Shown here: piece after piece, positions 54,361 through 63,855 of the stretch
Position numbering within the stretch: the stretch's first letter is position 1
How the letters are laid out: each line of letters starts with the position of its first letter
From: Tenacibaculum soleae
GTDB taxonomy: Bacteria; Bacteroidota; Bacteroidia; Flavobacteriales; Flavobacteriaceae
DNA length: 64,000 bases
Reading direction: 5' to 3'
Assembly (NCBI RefSeq): GCF_001693415.1
Contig: NZ_MAKX01000001.1
Span: 300 to 64,299 of the forward strand
Translations under genes and position numbers: made by a program
Notes under the pieces: model-generated
Databases searched by the model: none
Told to the model about the DNA's origin: nothing
What the model saw: only the letters and a program-made list of their open reading frames with translations

Positions 54361-54696
54361 TTACTTTTTCTTAATTGCTAAACCTATAAGTCCTAATCTT
54401 CCTATTAAAAAAATTACCATACCAAAAGTTGGCTCTAATAAACTATACTTCATACCTCCAGCCAAAACTTGTGGAGCTATTTCATTTGCTCTTTCCATAA
54501 CCCCAAGTGCTTCTATCCAACCAATAACAAAACATAAAACTCCAAAAAACAAAGCAAACAAACTAATCTCTTTTATTAAGTTTGAGTTTTTATCTGTGTT
54601 GTTTTTAATTCCTTTAAAAATAAAAAACACTACCAGTATTAGTAAAATTAACAATGGTATTCTAAATTCTAAAGCGCCATCTGTAATAAATCTCAT
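54361..54696 (-). CDS. Small MotA/TolQ/ExbB-like membrane protein
   Basis: The 111 residues have three membrane helices; the end VLAGGMKYSLLEPTFGMVIFLIGRLGLI resembles the last two channel helices of MotA/TolQ/ExbB proteins. No partner (ExbD/TolR) is next to it, so a proton-channel role is not shown. Single gene. Confidence 0.65.
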   Translation of the reverse strand: MRFITDGALEFRIPLLILLILVVFFIFKGIKNNTDKNSNLIKEISLFALFFGVLCFVIGWIEALGVMERANEIAPQVLAGGMKYSLLEPTFGMVIFLIGRLGLIGLAIKKK

Positions 54697-54879
54697 AATA
54701 TTATATTTTAAGTTATTTTATGGTAAAAGTATATTCAACTTATAATTCTTTTTATTTAAATAGATAGATCGACAATTTAAGTACATAGATAACAAGAATA
54801 GCGCTTAAACACTAAATTATGTAAAACAACTCACTAAAGATGCAATTAATCGCATATTATTTTTTTATTAGTAAAAAAA

Positions 54880-55947
54880 ATGTTCATTTGTAAAATGAAA
54901 AAAAAAATTCAGTGTCTTTTAAAAAAAACGATATTGCACCTATTTTTTTGGCTTATTGTATGTTTTTTCTTTTATTCTTTTTTTAGTATTGGCTCCGCAA
55001 ATATTAATTTTTTACTTTACTTTTCAATAACACTCTCTGCAATCGCAATAAGTGGCTCATATGTTATAGGTTATAAATTAATTCCAGAGTTTTTAATATT
55101 AGAAAAATATTGGAAATTCTCTCTTTACGTAAGCTATCTAATAATTTTTATACTTTTTAGTGTTTTAGTAACTGTGCTTTTTGGATTTATGTTCTTTTTC
55201 AATCTAGAATATAAACAAATGCCCGATTTAACAAAAAACACCTATGTAATATTTGTTTGTGTTATTTTAACAATAGTATTGTTTACGAGCTTCAAAATAT
55301 TAAAACACAATCACAAATCTACAGAAGATAAAAAAGATATTGAAAACAAATTCTTGGCAACGCAACTACAATTAAAAGAACAAGAATTGAAGTTCTTAAA
55401 AATGCAAATTCATCCGCATTTTTTATTCAATACTTTAAACACCTTGTATGGTTTTGCTTTAAAAAAAGCAGATGATGCTCCTGAAATGATTTTAAAACTA
55501 TCAAACTTATTAGATTATATTTTGTATCAGGTAGACAAACCTTTGGTTTTTTTAGAAGATGAAATTAATCATATTGAAAACTACATTTCGCTAGAAAAAA
55601 TGCGCTTTCAAGAAAGTTTAAGTATCAACTTCATCATAGAAACCGATTTAAAAAACATCCAAATTGCACCGATGTTATTATTACCTTTTGTAGAAAACGC
55701 CTTTAAGCATGGTTCACAAATTAACGATGTTTTAAAAATCAACATCTATCTAAAAACCACGAATGATTTCTTGTTTTTTGAGATTAATAATTCAACAAAA
55801 AATAACTCAACCTTAAAAAAGGGGATTGGATTAGATAATATTAGAAAAAGATTAAATATGTTGTACAATAATAAACACCAACTAAACATTGCCCGAAATG
55901 AAAATTTATTTAATGTTCAATTAAAAATTTCCTTAAAAAATGGCTAA
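54880..55947 (+). CDS. LytS-type histidine kinase
   Basis: The 355 residues have four membrane helices in the first 145 residues with short loops and no outer domain, so it senses within or near the membrane. Then a coiled linker, KMQIHPHFLFNTLNTLYG with the phospho-acceptor His, and the ATP-binding box LPFVENAFKHGS. The start could also be the ATG at 54895. The stop overlaps the regulator gene by 8 bases. It sits between mevalonate genes. Confidence 0.92.
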   Translation: MFICKMKKKIQCLLKKTILHLFFWLIVCFFFYSFFSIGSANINFLLYFSITLSAIAISGSYVIGYKLIPEFLILEKYWKFSLYVSYLIIFILFSVLVTVLFGFMFFFNLEYKQMPDLTKNTYVIFVCVILTIVLFTSFKILKHNHKSTEDKKDIENKFLATQLQLKEQELKFLKMQIHPHFLFNTLNTLYGFALKKADDAPEMILKLSNLLDYILYQVDKPLVFLEDEINHIENYISLEKMRFQESLSINFIIETDLKNIQIAPMLLLPFVENAFKHGSQINDVLKINIYLKTTNDFLFFEINNSTKNNSTLKKGIGLDNIRKRLNMLYNNKHQLNIARNENLFNVQLKISLKNG

Positions 55948-56647
55948 TATACTCCGTTGTGTTATTGTTGATGATGAACCTATGGCTAGAGAAATTATAG
56001 CAACTTATATAAAAAAAACACCAAACTTACACCTAATAAAAACCTGTAAAAATGCCTCTGAAGCAATTATTTTTACACAAACTAACGAAGTTGATTTGTT
56101 TTTTTTAGACATTAATATGCCCGAAATAAATGGCTTGAGTTTGGCTAAAATCATCAATAAAAAATCAAAAATTATTTTTACCACCGCTTATAGAGATTAT
56201 GCTGTTGACGGTTTTAATTTAAACGTGGTAGATTATTTATTAAAACCAATTGCTTTTGATCGTTTTTTACAGGCTACGCAAAAAGTGCTTCAACAAAATA
56301 TTACTGTAAACGCTTCGCTAAACAAAGAGTTAGAAAAAGATTTTATTTTTGTTAGAGCTGACAGAAAAATGATAAAAATAAACCTAAACAATATCTTATA
56401 CGCAGAAAGTTTAGGCGATTATTTAAAAATTTTTACTGATAACACAACTATTGTTACTCGAGAAACTATGAGTAATTTATTATCTAAACTACCAATTAAT
56501 CAATTTTTACGAATTCATCGATCTTATATTATTTCTATTCAAAAAATAAGTTCTTATACAAACGAATTTATTGAAATTGAGAGAAAAGCAATACCAATAA
56601 GCAGAAGCTATAAAGAATCCGTTTTGCAAAAATTAGCACAAGTGTAG
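55940..56647 (+). CDS. LytTR-family response regulator
   Basis: The 235 residues are a receiver domain (D11-D12-E pocket, Asp57 in LFFLDINMPEING) and a C-terminal LytTR domain (MIKINLNNILYAESLGDYLKI, FLRIHRSYIISIQKI). It is translated with overlap from the kinase gene. The mevalonate genes start 35 bases downstream in the same direction, so it may share their transcript or control it. Confidence 0.93.
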   Translation: MANILRCVIVDDEPMAREIIATYIKKTPNLHLIKTCKNASEAIIFTQTNEVDLFFLDINMPEINGLSLAKIINKKSKIIFTTAYRDYAVDGFNLNVVDYLLKPIAFDRFLQATQKVLQQNITVNASLNKELEKDFIFVRADRKMIKINLNNILYAESLGDYLKIFTDNTTIVTRETMSNLLSKLPINQFLRIHRSYIISIQKISSYTNEFIEIERKAIPISRSYKESVLQKLAQV

Positions 56648-56681
56648 GGTAAATTTTATCTTTACAGCAAAATTTTACACG

Positions 56682-57761
56682 TTGAATACATCAGAATTTA
56701 TATTTTCTTCAGAAGAAAAAACAGTAAAAAACTTATCAACTTCTTGGCAAACACCAAGTAATATTGCTTTGGTAAAATATTGGGGAAAAAGTGATCCCCA
56801 AATACCAAAAAATGCCTCTATAAGTTTTACGCTTAATAATTGTCATACTAACACAGCAATTGATTTCGAAAAAAAAGAAAACAATACTGTTGTTGATTTT
56901 GAATTATTTTTTGAAGGAAAAAAGAAGGATGATTTTAAACCAAAAATTGCAAAATTCTTTGAGCGAATAGCAGTCTATTGCCCATATATTTTAGATTATA
57001 GAATGGTGATTTCGTCTGAAAATTCTTTCCCACACAGTAGTGGAATTGCTTCTTCAGCAAGTGGTATGAGTGCGATAGCAATGTGTCTATTAAGTTTAGA
57101 AAAAGAACTAAACCCTAATTTAACTGATACTTATATTAATAAAAAAGCTTCTTTTTTAGCACGTTTAGGCTCTGGTAGTGCTAGTAGAAGTATTGAAGGC
57201 CCTTTAGTTGTTTGGGGAACACATCCTGAAATAGAAGGAAGTTCAGATTTATTTGGTGTAAAATATCCATACAAAGTACATCCAGTTTTTGAAAACTATT
57301 GCGACACTATTTTATTGGTTGATAAAGGAGAAAAGCAAGTTTCATCAACCGTAGGGCATAACTTAATGCACAATCATCCGTATGCTCAACAGCGCTTTAA
57401 GCAAGCCAATGATAATTTAACCAAATTGTCAGAAATTCTTCAAAACGGAAATATTAAAGAATTTATCAACTTAGTAGAAAGTGAAGCTTTAACCTTGCAT
57501 GCTATGATGCTTACAAGTAATCCATATTTTATATTAATGAAGCCAAACACTTTAGAAGTTATTAATAAAATTTGGGAATACAGAGAACAAAATGACAGTA
57601 ATATTTGTTTTACATTAGACGCTGGTGCCAATGTACATGTTTTATATCCAAACATCGAAAAAACTGATATTGAAAACTTTATTAAAAACACATTAGCCAA
57701 TTACTGCCAAAAAAATCAGTATATTTGTGATAATGTGGGCTTTGGAGCAAAGGCTCTTTAA
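56682..57761 (+). CDS. mvaD: Diphosphomevalonate decarboxylase
   Basis: Turns mevalonate diphosphate into isopentenyl diphosphate with ATP. The 359 residues carry the conserved start WQTPSNIALVKYWGKSD, the ATP-loop-like SSGIASSASGMSAIA, GSGSASRSIEGPLVVW and the catalytic Asp in FTLDAGANVHVLYP. It begins at TTG (56682), since no ATG lies before the conserved region; a TATCTTTA -7-like box stands about 20 bases upstream. Followed by a MORN-type gene after 17 bases. Confidence 0.95.
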   Translation: MNTSEFIFSSEEKTVKNLSTSWQTPSNIALVKYWGKSDPQIPKNASISFTLNNCHTNTAIDFEKKENNTVVDFELFFEGKKKDDFKPKIAKFFERIAVYCPYILDYRMVISSENSFPHSSGIASSASGMSAIAMCLLSLEKELNPNLTDTYINKKASFLARLGSGSASRSIEGPLVVWGTHPEIEGSSDLFGVKYPYKVHPVFENYCDTILLVDKGEKQVSSTVGHNLMHNHPYAQQRFKQANDNLTKLSEILQNGNIKEFINLVESEALTLHAMMLTSNPYFILMKPNTLEVINKIWEYREQNDSNICFTLDAGANVHVLYPNIEKTDIENFIKNTLANYCQKNQYICDNVGFGAKAL

Positions 57762-57778
57762 CTTAAATTCTCTGCCGT

Positions 57779-58273
57779 ATGAAAACTTCAGCATTAATAA
57801 TTACTGTATTTATTTGTTTTTTTTCTGCAGCAATAAATGCACAAGAAACAATTTGGTTTGATACCAATTGGCAAGAAACTACTAAAGAAAACCATGAATA
57901 TTACCGACCTGCACCAAAAAAAATTAAAAATGGCTTTTGGTTAGTTGATTACCACAAAAATGGTAAAGTTCAAATGGAAGGTTTTAGCACTAAAAAAACT
58001 CCAAATCAAGAAGTTTTTGATGGTTTAGTGATGTATTATCATGCAAGCGGAAACATTTTTCACAAAGCCAACTATGTAAACGGAAAACTTGATGGTGTTC
58101 GTAAGGTATTTTACGAAACAGGAGAACTTAAAGAACAAGGAAAATATACCGACGGGCAAAGAAATGGCGTTTGGAAAACTTTTTATAAAAACGGAAAAAT
58201 AGAAACCAAAGGAAAATATCGTAATAACGAAAAAGTAGGCGTTTGGAAAACTTTTTACAAAAACGTATACTAG
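57779..58273 (+). CDS. Exported MORN-repeat protein
   Basis: The 164 residues have a signal peptide (ending AINAQ) and four to five MORN-type units, e.g. GVRKVFYETGELKEQGKYTDG and GVWKTFYKNGKIETKGKY, the last cut off at the C-terminus. Such proteins (YwqK-like) are periplasmic or surface proteins of unknown role. Placed between mvaD and the mevalonate kinase gene it is likely co-transcribed, with no obvious link to isoprenoids. Confidence 0.88.
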   Translation: MKTSALIITVFICFFSAAINAQETIWFDTNWQETTKENHEYYRPAPKKIKNGFWLVDYHKNGKVQMEGFSTKKTPNQEVFDGLVMYYHASGNIFHKANYVNGKLDGVRKVFYETGELKEQGKYTDGQRNGVWKTFYKNGKIETKGKYRNNEKVGVWKTFYKNVY

Positions 58274-58324
58274 TTTGTAAACTAGCGCTTTTACTTGTAC
58301 TTTTGCTAAGTAATTAAATCAACT

Positions 58325-59251
58325 ATGAAAGGACCTTTATTTTATGCTAAAATATTACTTTTTGGAGAATACGGAATTATAAAAGACTCCAAAGGTCTTG
58401 CTATTCCCTTTAATTCTTACAAAGGTGTTTTAAAATCAGCAACAAATTTAACCGGTGAAGCCGAAAAGTCAAACCATAATTTAACACGTTTTTACAATTA
58501 CTTAAACGATTTAAACTCTGATTTAGTTTCTTTTGATTTAATTTCTTTTAAAAATGATATTGACAACGGTATGTACTTTGACTCGTCTATTCCGCAAGGA
58601 TATGGAGTAGGAAGTTCAGGAGCTTTAGTTGCTTCTATTTACGACAAATACGCAACAAACAAAATTACCGTTTTAGAAAACTTAACCCGTGATAAATTAT
58701 TAGTTTTAAAACAGATTTTTTCTTTCATGGAATCTTTTTTTCACGGTAAAAGTTCTGGATTAGACCCTTTAAACTCTTATCTAAGCTTACCAATCTTAAT
58801 CAATTCAAAAGAACATATAGAACCAGCAGGTATTCCATCTCAAAAAGAAGGAAAAGGCGCAGTCTTTTTATTAGATTCTGAACAAATTGGAGAAACCGAA
58901 CCAATGGTAAACATCTTTATGAATAAGATGAAAAATGAAGGGTTTCGTAAAATGATAAGCGAAGAATTTTCTTTACACACCGATGCTTGTATCGATAATT
59001 TTTTACACGGCGATATAAAATCATTATTTGGTAATGTAAAAAAATTATCAAAAGTTGTTTTAACCAACTTCAAACCAATGATTCCGAGTGCTTTTCACAA
59101 GATTTGGGAAAAAGGAATCCAAACAAATGAATACTACTTAAAACTTTGTGGCTCTGGAGGTGGAGGTTATATTTTAGGTTTTACTGAAGATTATGAAAAA
59201 GCCAAAACAAGTTTAAAAGATTATAAATTAGAACTAGTGTATAGATTTTAA
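58325..59251 (+). CDS. Mevalonate kinase-like GHMP kinase
   Basis: Phosphorylates mevalonate (by pathway logic). The 308 residues begin GPLFYAKILLFGEYGIIKD, with the ATP-loop PQGYGVGSSGALVA near 93 and KSSGLDPLNSY and a C-terminal CGSGGGGYILGFT. Length is normal for a GHMP kinase. With the reductase, the second kinase and the decarboxylase it fills the mevalonate route from HMG-CoA to isopentenyl diphosphate in this window. The prenyltransferase gene starts 11 bases on. Confidence 0.9.
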   Translation: MKGPLFYAKILLFGEYGIIKDSKGLAIPFNSYKGVLKSATNLTGEAEKSNHNLTRFYNYLNDLNSDLVSFDLISFKNDIDNGMYFDSSIPQGYGVGSSGALVASIYDKYATNKITVLENLTRDKLLVLKQIFSFMESFFHGKSSGLDPLNSYLSLPILINSKEHIEPAGIPSQKEGKGAVFLLDSEQIGETEPMVNIFMNKMKNEGFRKMISEEFSLHTDACIDNFLHGDIKSLFGNVKKLSKVVLTNFKPMIPSAFHKIWEKGIQTNEYYLKLCGSGGGGYILGFTEDYEKAKTSLKDYKLELVYRF

Positions 59252-59262
59252 AATGCAATTTA

Positions 59263-60183
59263 ATGAGTAGTGCATTAAAATTAAATACATTAATTAAAAA
59301 GATATTTAGCCTCTTATCAGTTATTAGAGGATATAATATATTAGTATTAATAGCAGCCCAATATTTGGCTGCTATTTTTATTTTTTCTGAACAAAAATCG
59401 GTAAAACCTGTGCTTTTTGATTGGCATTTACTATACTTAGTAATTGCTACAGTTACCACGGTTGCTGCCGGATATATTATTAACAACTTTTATGATGAAA
59501 AGTCAGATAAAATAAACCGGCCTATAAAAACTGGAGTTGATGCTTACATTAAACAAGAAACAAAATTATCACTTTACTTCTTATTAAACTTTATTGGATT
59601 TGGTTTTGGCTGGCTAGTTTCTTTAAGAGCTGCTTTTTTCTTTGCCATCTATATTTTTGGTATATGGTTTTACTCTCATAAACTTAAAAAACACCCTCTT
59701 ATAGGGTTAATTAGTGCTACAATCTTAACAATACTACCTTTTTTTGTAGTTTTTGTACATTATAAAAATTTCTCTGAAGTAATTTTTGTACACGCTATTT
59801 TTCTTTTTTTAATTATAATGATTCGTGAATTAATAAAAAAGCTAGAAAACATAAAAGGGGCAATCATAAATAATTATAGTACTTTCCCTGTAAAATACGG
59901 TGAAGAAATCACTAAAAAATTAATCATTTTATTAATGATTTTTACGCTGATTCCTGTCGGAATATTATTCAATTACCCAGCAATTGAGTATATGAAATAT
60001 TATTTTTATTTAACTGCTATTGTATTATTCTTTATTGGTTTTTACACTTGGAAAGCAACAAAAACAAATCAATACCGCCTATTACATAACGTTTTAAAGA
60101 TATTATTATTAATAGGAGTTTTTAGTTTGCTTTTTATTGATAAATCATTAATTTTAGACAAAGTCGTACATGTTTTAGATTAA
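59263..60183 (+). CDS. UbiA-family prenyltransferase with degenerate second motif
   Basis: Integral membrane prenyltransferase of 306 residues with eight to nine helices. The first metal motif is NNFYDEKSD at 74-82 (NDxxDxxxD type, Asp78 and Asp82 kept). The second motif, normally DxxD with a following GD, here reads KKLENIKGA at 192-200, so most of its acids are lost. Flavobacterial homologs are labelled geranylgeranylglycerol-phosphate geranylgeranyltransferase, an archaeal-type lipid enzyme. It sits directly behind mevalonate kinase, consistent with isoprenoid use. Confidence 0.82.
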   Translation: MSSALKLNTLIKKIFSLLSVIRGYNILVLIAAQYLAAIFIFSEQKSVKPVLFDWHLLYLVIATVTTVAAGYIINNFYDEKSDKINRPIKTGVDAYIKQETKLSLYFLLNFIGFGFGWLVSLRAAFFFAIYIFGIWFYSHKLKKHPLIGLISATILTILPFFVVFVHYKNFSEVIFVHAIFLFLIIMIRELIKKLENIKGAIINNYSTFPVKYGEEITKKLIILLMIFTLIPVGILFNYPAIEYMKYYFYLTAIVLFFIGFYTWKATKTNQYRLLHNVLKILLLIGVFSLLFIDKSLILDKVVHVLD

Positions 60184-60200
60184 CACTCAAATATTTACTG

Positions 60201-60208
60201 TACATTTG
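60201..60208 (+). promoter_or_regulatory. -7 element of the pseudouridine synthase gene
   Basis: TACATTTG, 22 bases before the ATG; no TTG at -33. Confidence 0.4.
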
Positions 60209-60229
60209 CACCCTTTTTAAAACAAAATT

Positions 60230-61141
60230 ATGAACTCAAAAAAATCGTCGAGAGGACGACAAGCTGACAGAAACAGCAATCCTCAAGAAAAAAAATCTTT
60301 TAAAACTGATAGAAGCAACAATTCTTCTGATAAAAAAAGATTTGTAACTAGCGCTTCTGACAACAGAAAACAGTTTAAAAAAGATTTTAAAAAATCACAA
60401 GCTAGTAAAACAACTCAAAAAAACACTGAAGATACTGGTATTCGTTTAAATAAATATATCTCAAATTCAGGAATTTGTTCTCGTAGAGAAGCAGATACTT
60501 ATATTGAACACGGTAGTGTTTCTGTTAACGGAAAATTAATGACTCAAATGGGTTACAAAGTACAACCTACTGATGAAGTTCGTTTTGACGGAACCTTAAT
60601 TTCAATAGAACAAAAACGTTATATTTTATTAAACAAACCTAAAAATTACATTACAACCATGGAGGATGACCGTGGACGTAAAACTGTAATGGAAATTATT
60701 GCTAACGCGACTAAAGAACGTATTTATCCTGTTGGAAGATTAGATAGAAATACCACTGGATTATTACTATTTACAAACGATGGTGAATTAGCTAAAAAAT
60801 TAACACACCCAAAGCATAACGTACGTAAACTATACCATGCCTCATTAGATAAAAAATTAACCTTAGCTGATTTAGACAAATTACGAGGGGAAGTAATTAT
60901 TGAAGGACGAAAAGTTTTTATTGATGCCGTTTCTTATGTAGAAGGCGAACGTAAAACCGAAGTTGGTATTGAAATACACTCTGGAAGAAATAGAATTGTA
61001 CGTAAAATATTTGAAAACTTTGGATATACAGTTACAAAACTAGATCGTGTGGTTTTTGCTGGTATGACAAAAAAGAATTTACCTCGCGGTAGATGGCGTG
61101 AATTAACCAGTCAAGAAGTAAACACTTTACAAATGTTATAA
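60230..61141 (+). CDS. rRNA pseudouridine synthase, RluB/RsuA type
   Basis: Isomerises uridine in rRNA. The 303 residues have a basic, Ser/Asn/Lys-rich extension of about 70 residues (disordered), an S4 RNA-binding domain (RLNKYISNSGICSRREADTYI) and the catalytic domain with YPVGRLDRNTTGLLLFTNDG holding the catalytic Asp. The long N-terminal tail is a common Bacteroidota feature. Own promoter-like box and terminator. Confidence 0.94.
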   Translation: MNSKKSSRGRQADRNSNPQEKKSFKTDRSNNSSDKKRFVTSASDNRKQFKKDFKKSQASKTTQKNTEDTGIRLNKYISNSGICSRREADTYIEHGSVSVNGKLMTQMGYKVQPTDEVRFDGTLISIEQKRYILLNKPKNYITTMEDDRGRKTVMEIIANATKERIYPVGRLDRNTTGLLLFTNDGELAKKLTHPKHNVRKLYHASLDKKLTLADLDKLRGEVIIEGRKVFIDAVSYVEGERKTEVGIEIHSGRNRIVRKIFENFGYTVTKLDRVVFAGMTKKNLPRGRWRELTSQEVNTLQML

Positions 61142-61142
61142 A

Positions 61143-61173
61143 AAAAATCCCGAGTTTAAAACTCGGGATTTTT
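61143..61173. terminator. Terminator between converging genes
   Basis: Stem AAATCCCGAGTTT / AAACTCGGGATTT followed by T's, with A's before it. Confidence 0.85.
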
Positions 61174-61180
61174 AATTTAC

Positions 61181-61549
61181 TTATTTTTCTTTTTTATGAT
61201 CTTCCTTTATTTCTTCACTCCTATACTTACAACAGGGGTGCAAATTATCATAAGCCTCTTTAGTTGCTTTTATTGCTTTAGTATCATGACCTACATTTGC
61301 TACATTCTGCTGAATGGTTTTAATGGTTGTTTTACGCTCATCAATAATTAACTTTAGCTCATGCGTTTTCACATTCCATTGCGCATACTTAACACCCTTA
61401 CCATTTAAAGCAGCTTTTTCAATACGTCCTTTACACATCATACAAACACCGTCTACATCAATAGATACTTTGGCGTTTTTTTTCTTTTTTTGTGCTGATA
61501 AAGATACACTCATCAACAAAACTACTAGTACTAATACTGTTTTTTTCAT
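61181..61549 (-). CDS. Exported HMA-type metal-binding protein
   Basis: The 122 residues have a signal peptide ending SLSAQ and a heavy-metal-associated domain with CMMC at 36-39 (VDGVCMMCKGRIEKAAL), then a C-terminal HPCCKY and a His/Lys tail. It would act as a periplasmic metal (likely copper) carrier. It starts 1 base behind the receptor gene stop, so the two form an operon. Confidence 0.88.
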   Translation of the reverse strand: MKKTVLVLVVLLMSVSLSAQKKKKNAKVSIDVDGVCMMCKGRIEKAALNGKGVKYAQWNVKTHELKLIIDERKTTIKTIQQNVANVGHDTKAIKATKEAYDNLHPCCKYRSEEIKEDHKKEK

Positions 61550-61550
61550 C

Positions 61551-63800
61551 TTAATCTATTTTAAATCTTAAACCTGTATAAAAATTACTTCCAAATACTG
61601 GAGCATATATAATAGTGGTATCAAAGTTTGCACCAAAAGGATTGTCGCTTCCAAGTATCGGATTTTTTTGTTTATAATTTGTTATATTTTCTGCGCCGGC
61701 ATATATCTCAAACTTTTTAGAAAACACTTTTGTTATTTGAGTGTTTAGTAAATTATAACTTTTTGAATATACTGGTAATTGGTATTCAACTGAGTTAAGT
61801 TGTGTATTAGGTAATCGCTGTTTACCAACCCAATTATAAGTTATATCAAATTTCCAATGCGCATCATTTTCATTTTTTTCAGTTTCGTACGATATATTTG
61901 CAAAAAAGCGATGTTTAGCTTGTAAAGCCTTATCTATGTTTCCTGTTTTATAATCCGTATTAACATCATAATACTTATAAGAAAAACGCGTATTAAAATA
62001 TGGTATTATATTTTGATTTACCTCTACTTGAAAACTATTGGCAACACTATTTCCTTTTAAATTATAAAATGATATTTCTTGCGGATTTTCCCAGTCTACA
62101 ACCACCTGATTTTCGAAATCTGTTCTGTAAAAGTCAAAAGTTATATCACCTTTCTTTCCAAACAACTTATAACCTTGCAAAAATGAAACTCCATAATTCC
62201 AAGCTGTTTCAGGATCTAATCCATATATATTACCCCCAGCTTTATCAATATTAATTTGCCTTGATGATGCAAAAAATTGTTGATTTTCTGCAAAAATATT
62301 CGCACTACGTTTTCCTCTTCCTATTGATGCTCTAAACACCCCTTTTTCCCAAGGCACATATCTAATATGTAAACGAGGTGTAATAAATGTTCCTAATAAA
62401 TTATGTGTATCAACTCTTAAACCTGCTGTTACACTTATATTATCAGAATTATCATAGGCATATTCAAAAAATGCTCCTACTGAATTCTCTTTGCGATCGT
62501 AATTATTAATTGTATTAATTTTTACAAATTCATCATATTTATCGTAAGTAAAGCTAAGCCCTGTTTTAAATTTATTTCTGGTATCACCAATAATTGAATT
62601 AAAAGTAAAACTACTAAAAAAACTTTGATGCTTAATATTATAATCCCTTAAGCCAAAGTATGATTCTTGCTTATGATCACTATAAGCTGCTTGTAAACCC
62701 ATACTTTGAAAAGGCAAATCAGGAAAAACATAACCTATTTTTGCTGAGGCATCAAATCGAGATGTATTTATTTCACTACCCCAAACAGTAGTTGACCCTT
62801 TATCTATATCTGGATTAAAATTAATTTGCCCTACTTGTTTTTGATCATCTAAATATCTAAAATTGATAAAACTTACCCAACCTTTTTCAGCATCAACATA
62901 TTGCCAACGGTTCATTATATTTATTTGTTCCGCAAGCGGATTATCTAAAAAACCATCATTGTTTTTATCAAATTTTTCTCCTCTATAATTTCCATGAACA
63001 TACAAACCTGTTTGCCATTTCTTGCTTATTTTTTTATTCAAATGAGTATTCAGCTCTAACCTACCTCCTGCTGAGCCATATACATTTGCAAAAAAACGAT
63101 GATTTGTATACGGTTTTACCAACTCTGCATTTATTTGACCCGAAATACTTTCGTACCCATTTACAACACTACCTGCCCCTTTGGTTATCTGAATACTTTC
63201 TACCCAAGTACCAGGAGTAAATGAAAGCCCAAATACCTGAGAAGCTCCTCGTATAGATGGAATATTTTCTTGCGTAATTAACAAGTAAGGACTAGTTAAG
63301 CCTAACATTTGTATTTGCTTAGTACCTGTTAAAGCATCAGAAAAATTAACATCTATTGATGGATTTGTTTCAAAACTTTCAGCTAAATTACAACAGGCTG
63401 CTTTTAAAAGTTCTTCACTATTAATCATCATTACATTTTGTGCCTCTAAGTACGATTTTTGAGTGGCGCTTTTTTTAGCTTTTATGGTTACTTCTTTTAA
63501 AGTATTACTTTCTTTTAAAAAATGATGTATTGGTTTTAAATTATTTATTGTAATAGTATCTGTTTTAAAACCAACAAAACTAACTATTAGTTTTTTATAT
63601 TCTGATTTATAAGGTATGGTAAACCATCCTTTTTCGTTTGTAGTTGTTCCTATGTTTGTGTTTAACCAGTAAACACTTGCTCCATAGATCCCTAAATTGT
63701 CTTTAGATCCGTTTTTGTCCATAACCATCCCTTTAAATTTTTCTTGAGAAAAGGATATAGTAGACATCAGTATAAACATACCGATTATATGTATTTTCAT
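61551..63800 (-). CDS. TonB-dependent receptor, likely metal-related
   Basis: Outer-membrane receptor of 749 residues: signal peptide, carboxypeptidase-regulatory-like domain (20-110), plug domain with LGLTSPYLLITQENIPSIRG and ITKGAGSVVNGYESISGQIN, and a barrel ending FYTGLRFKID. A CC pair (KAACCNLAESFETNPSID) sits before the plug. Operon partner is the HMA protein, which suggests metal or metal-complex uptake; the substrate is not shown by the sequence. Confidence 0.92.
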   Translation of the reverse strand: MKIHIIGMFILMSTISFSQEKFKGMVMDKNGSKDNLGIYGASVYWLNTNIGTTTNEKGWFTIPYKSEYKKLIVSFVGFKTDTITINNLKPIHHFLKESNTLKEVTIKAKKSATQKSYLEAQNVMMINSEELLKAACCNLAESFETNPSIDVNFSDALTGTKQIQMLGLTSPYLLITQENIPSIRGASQVFGLSFTPGTWVESIQITKGAGSVVNGYESISGQINAELVKPYTNHRFFANVYGSAGGRLELNTHLNKKISKKWQTGLYVHGNYRGEKFDKNNDGFLDNPLAEQINIMNRWQYVDAEKGWVSFINFRYLDDQKQVGQINFNPDIDKGSTTVWGSEINTSRFDASAKIGYVFPDLPFQSMGLQAAYSDHKQESYFGLRDYNIKHQSFFSSFTFNSIIGDTRNKFKTGLSFTYDKYDEFVKINTINNYDRKENSVGAFFEYAYDNSDNISVTAGLRVDTHNLLGTFITPRLHIRYVPWEKGVFRASIGRGKRSANIFAENQQFFASSRQINIDKAGGNIYGLDPETAWNYGVSFLQGYKLFGKKGDITFDFYRTDFENQVVVDWENPQEISFYNLKGNSVANSFQVEVNQNIIPYFNTRFSYKYYDVNTDYKTGNIDKALQAKHRFFANISYETEKNENDAHWKFDITYNWVGKQRLPNTQLNSVEYQLPVYSKSYNLLNTQITKVFSKKFEIYAGAENITNYKQKNPILGSDNPFGANFDTTIIYAPVFGSNFYTGLRFKID

Positions 63801-63855
63801 TATTTTTATATCATATTAAGTTTTACAATTCTTGTTATTTAATAGAATTGTAAAA

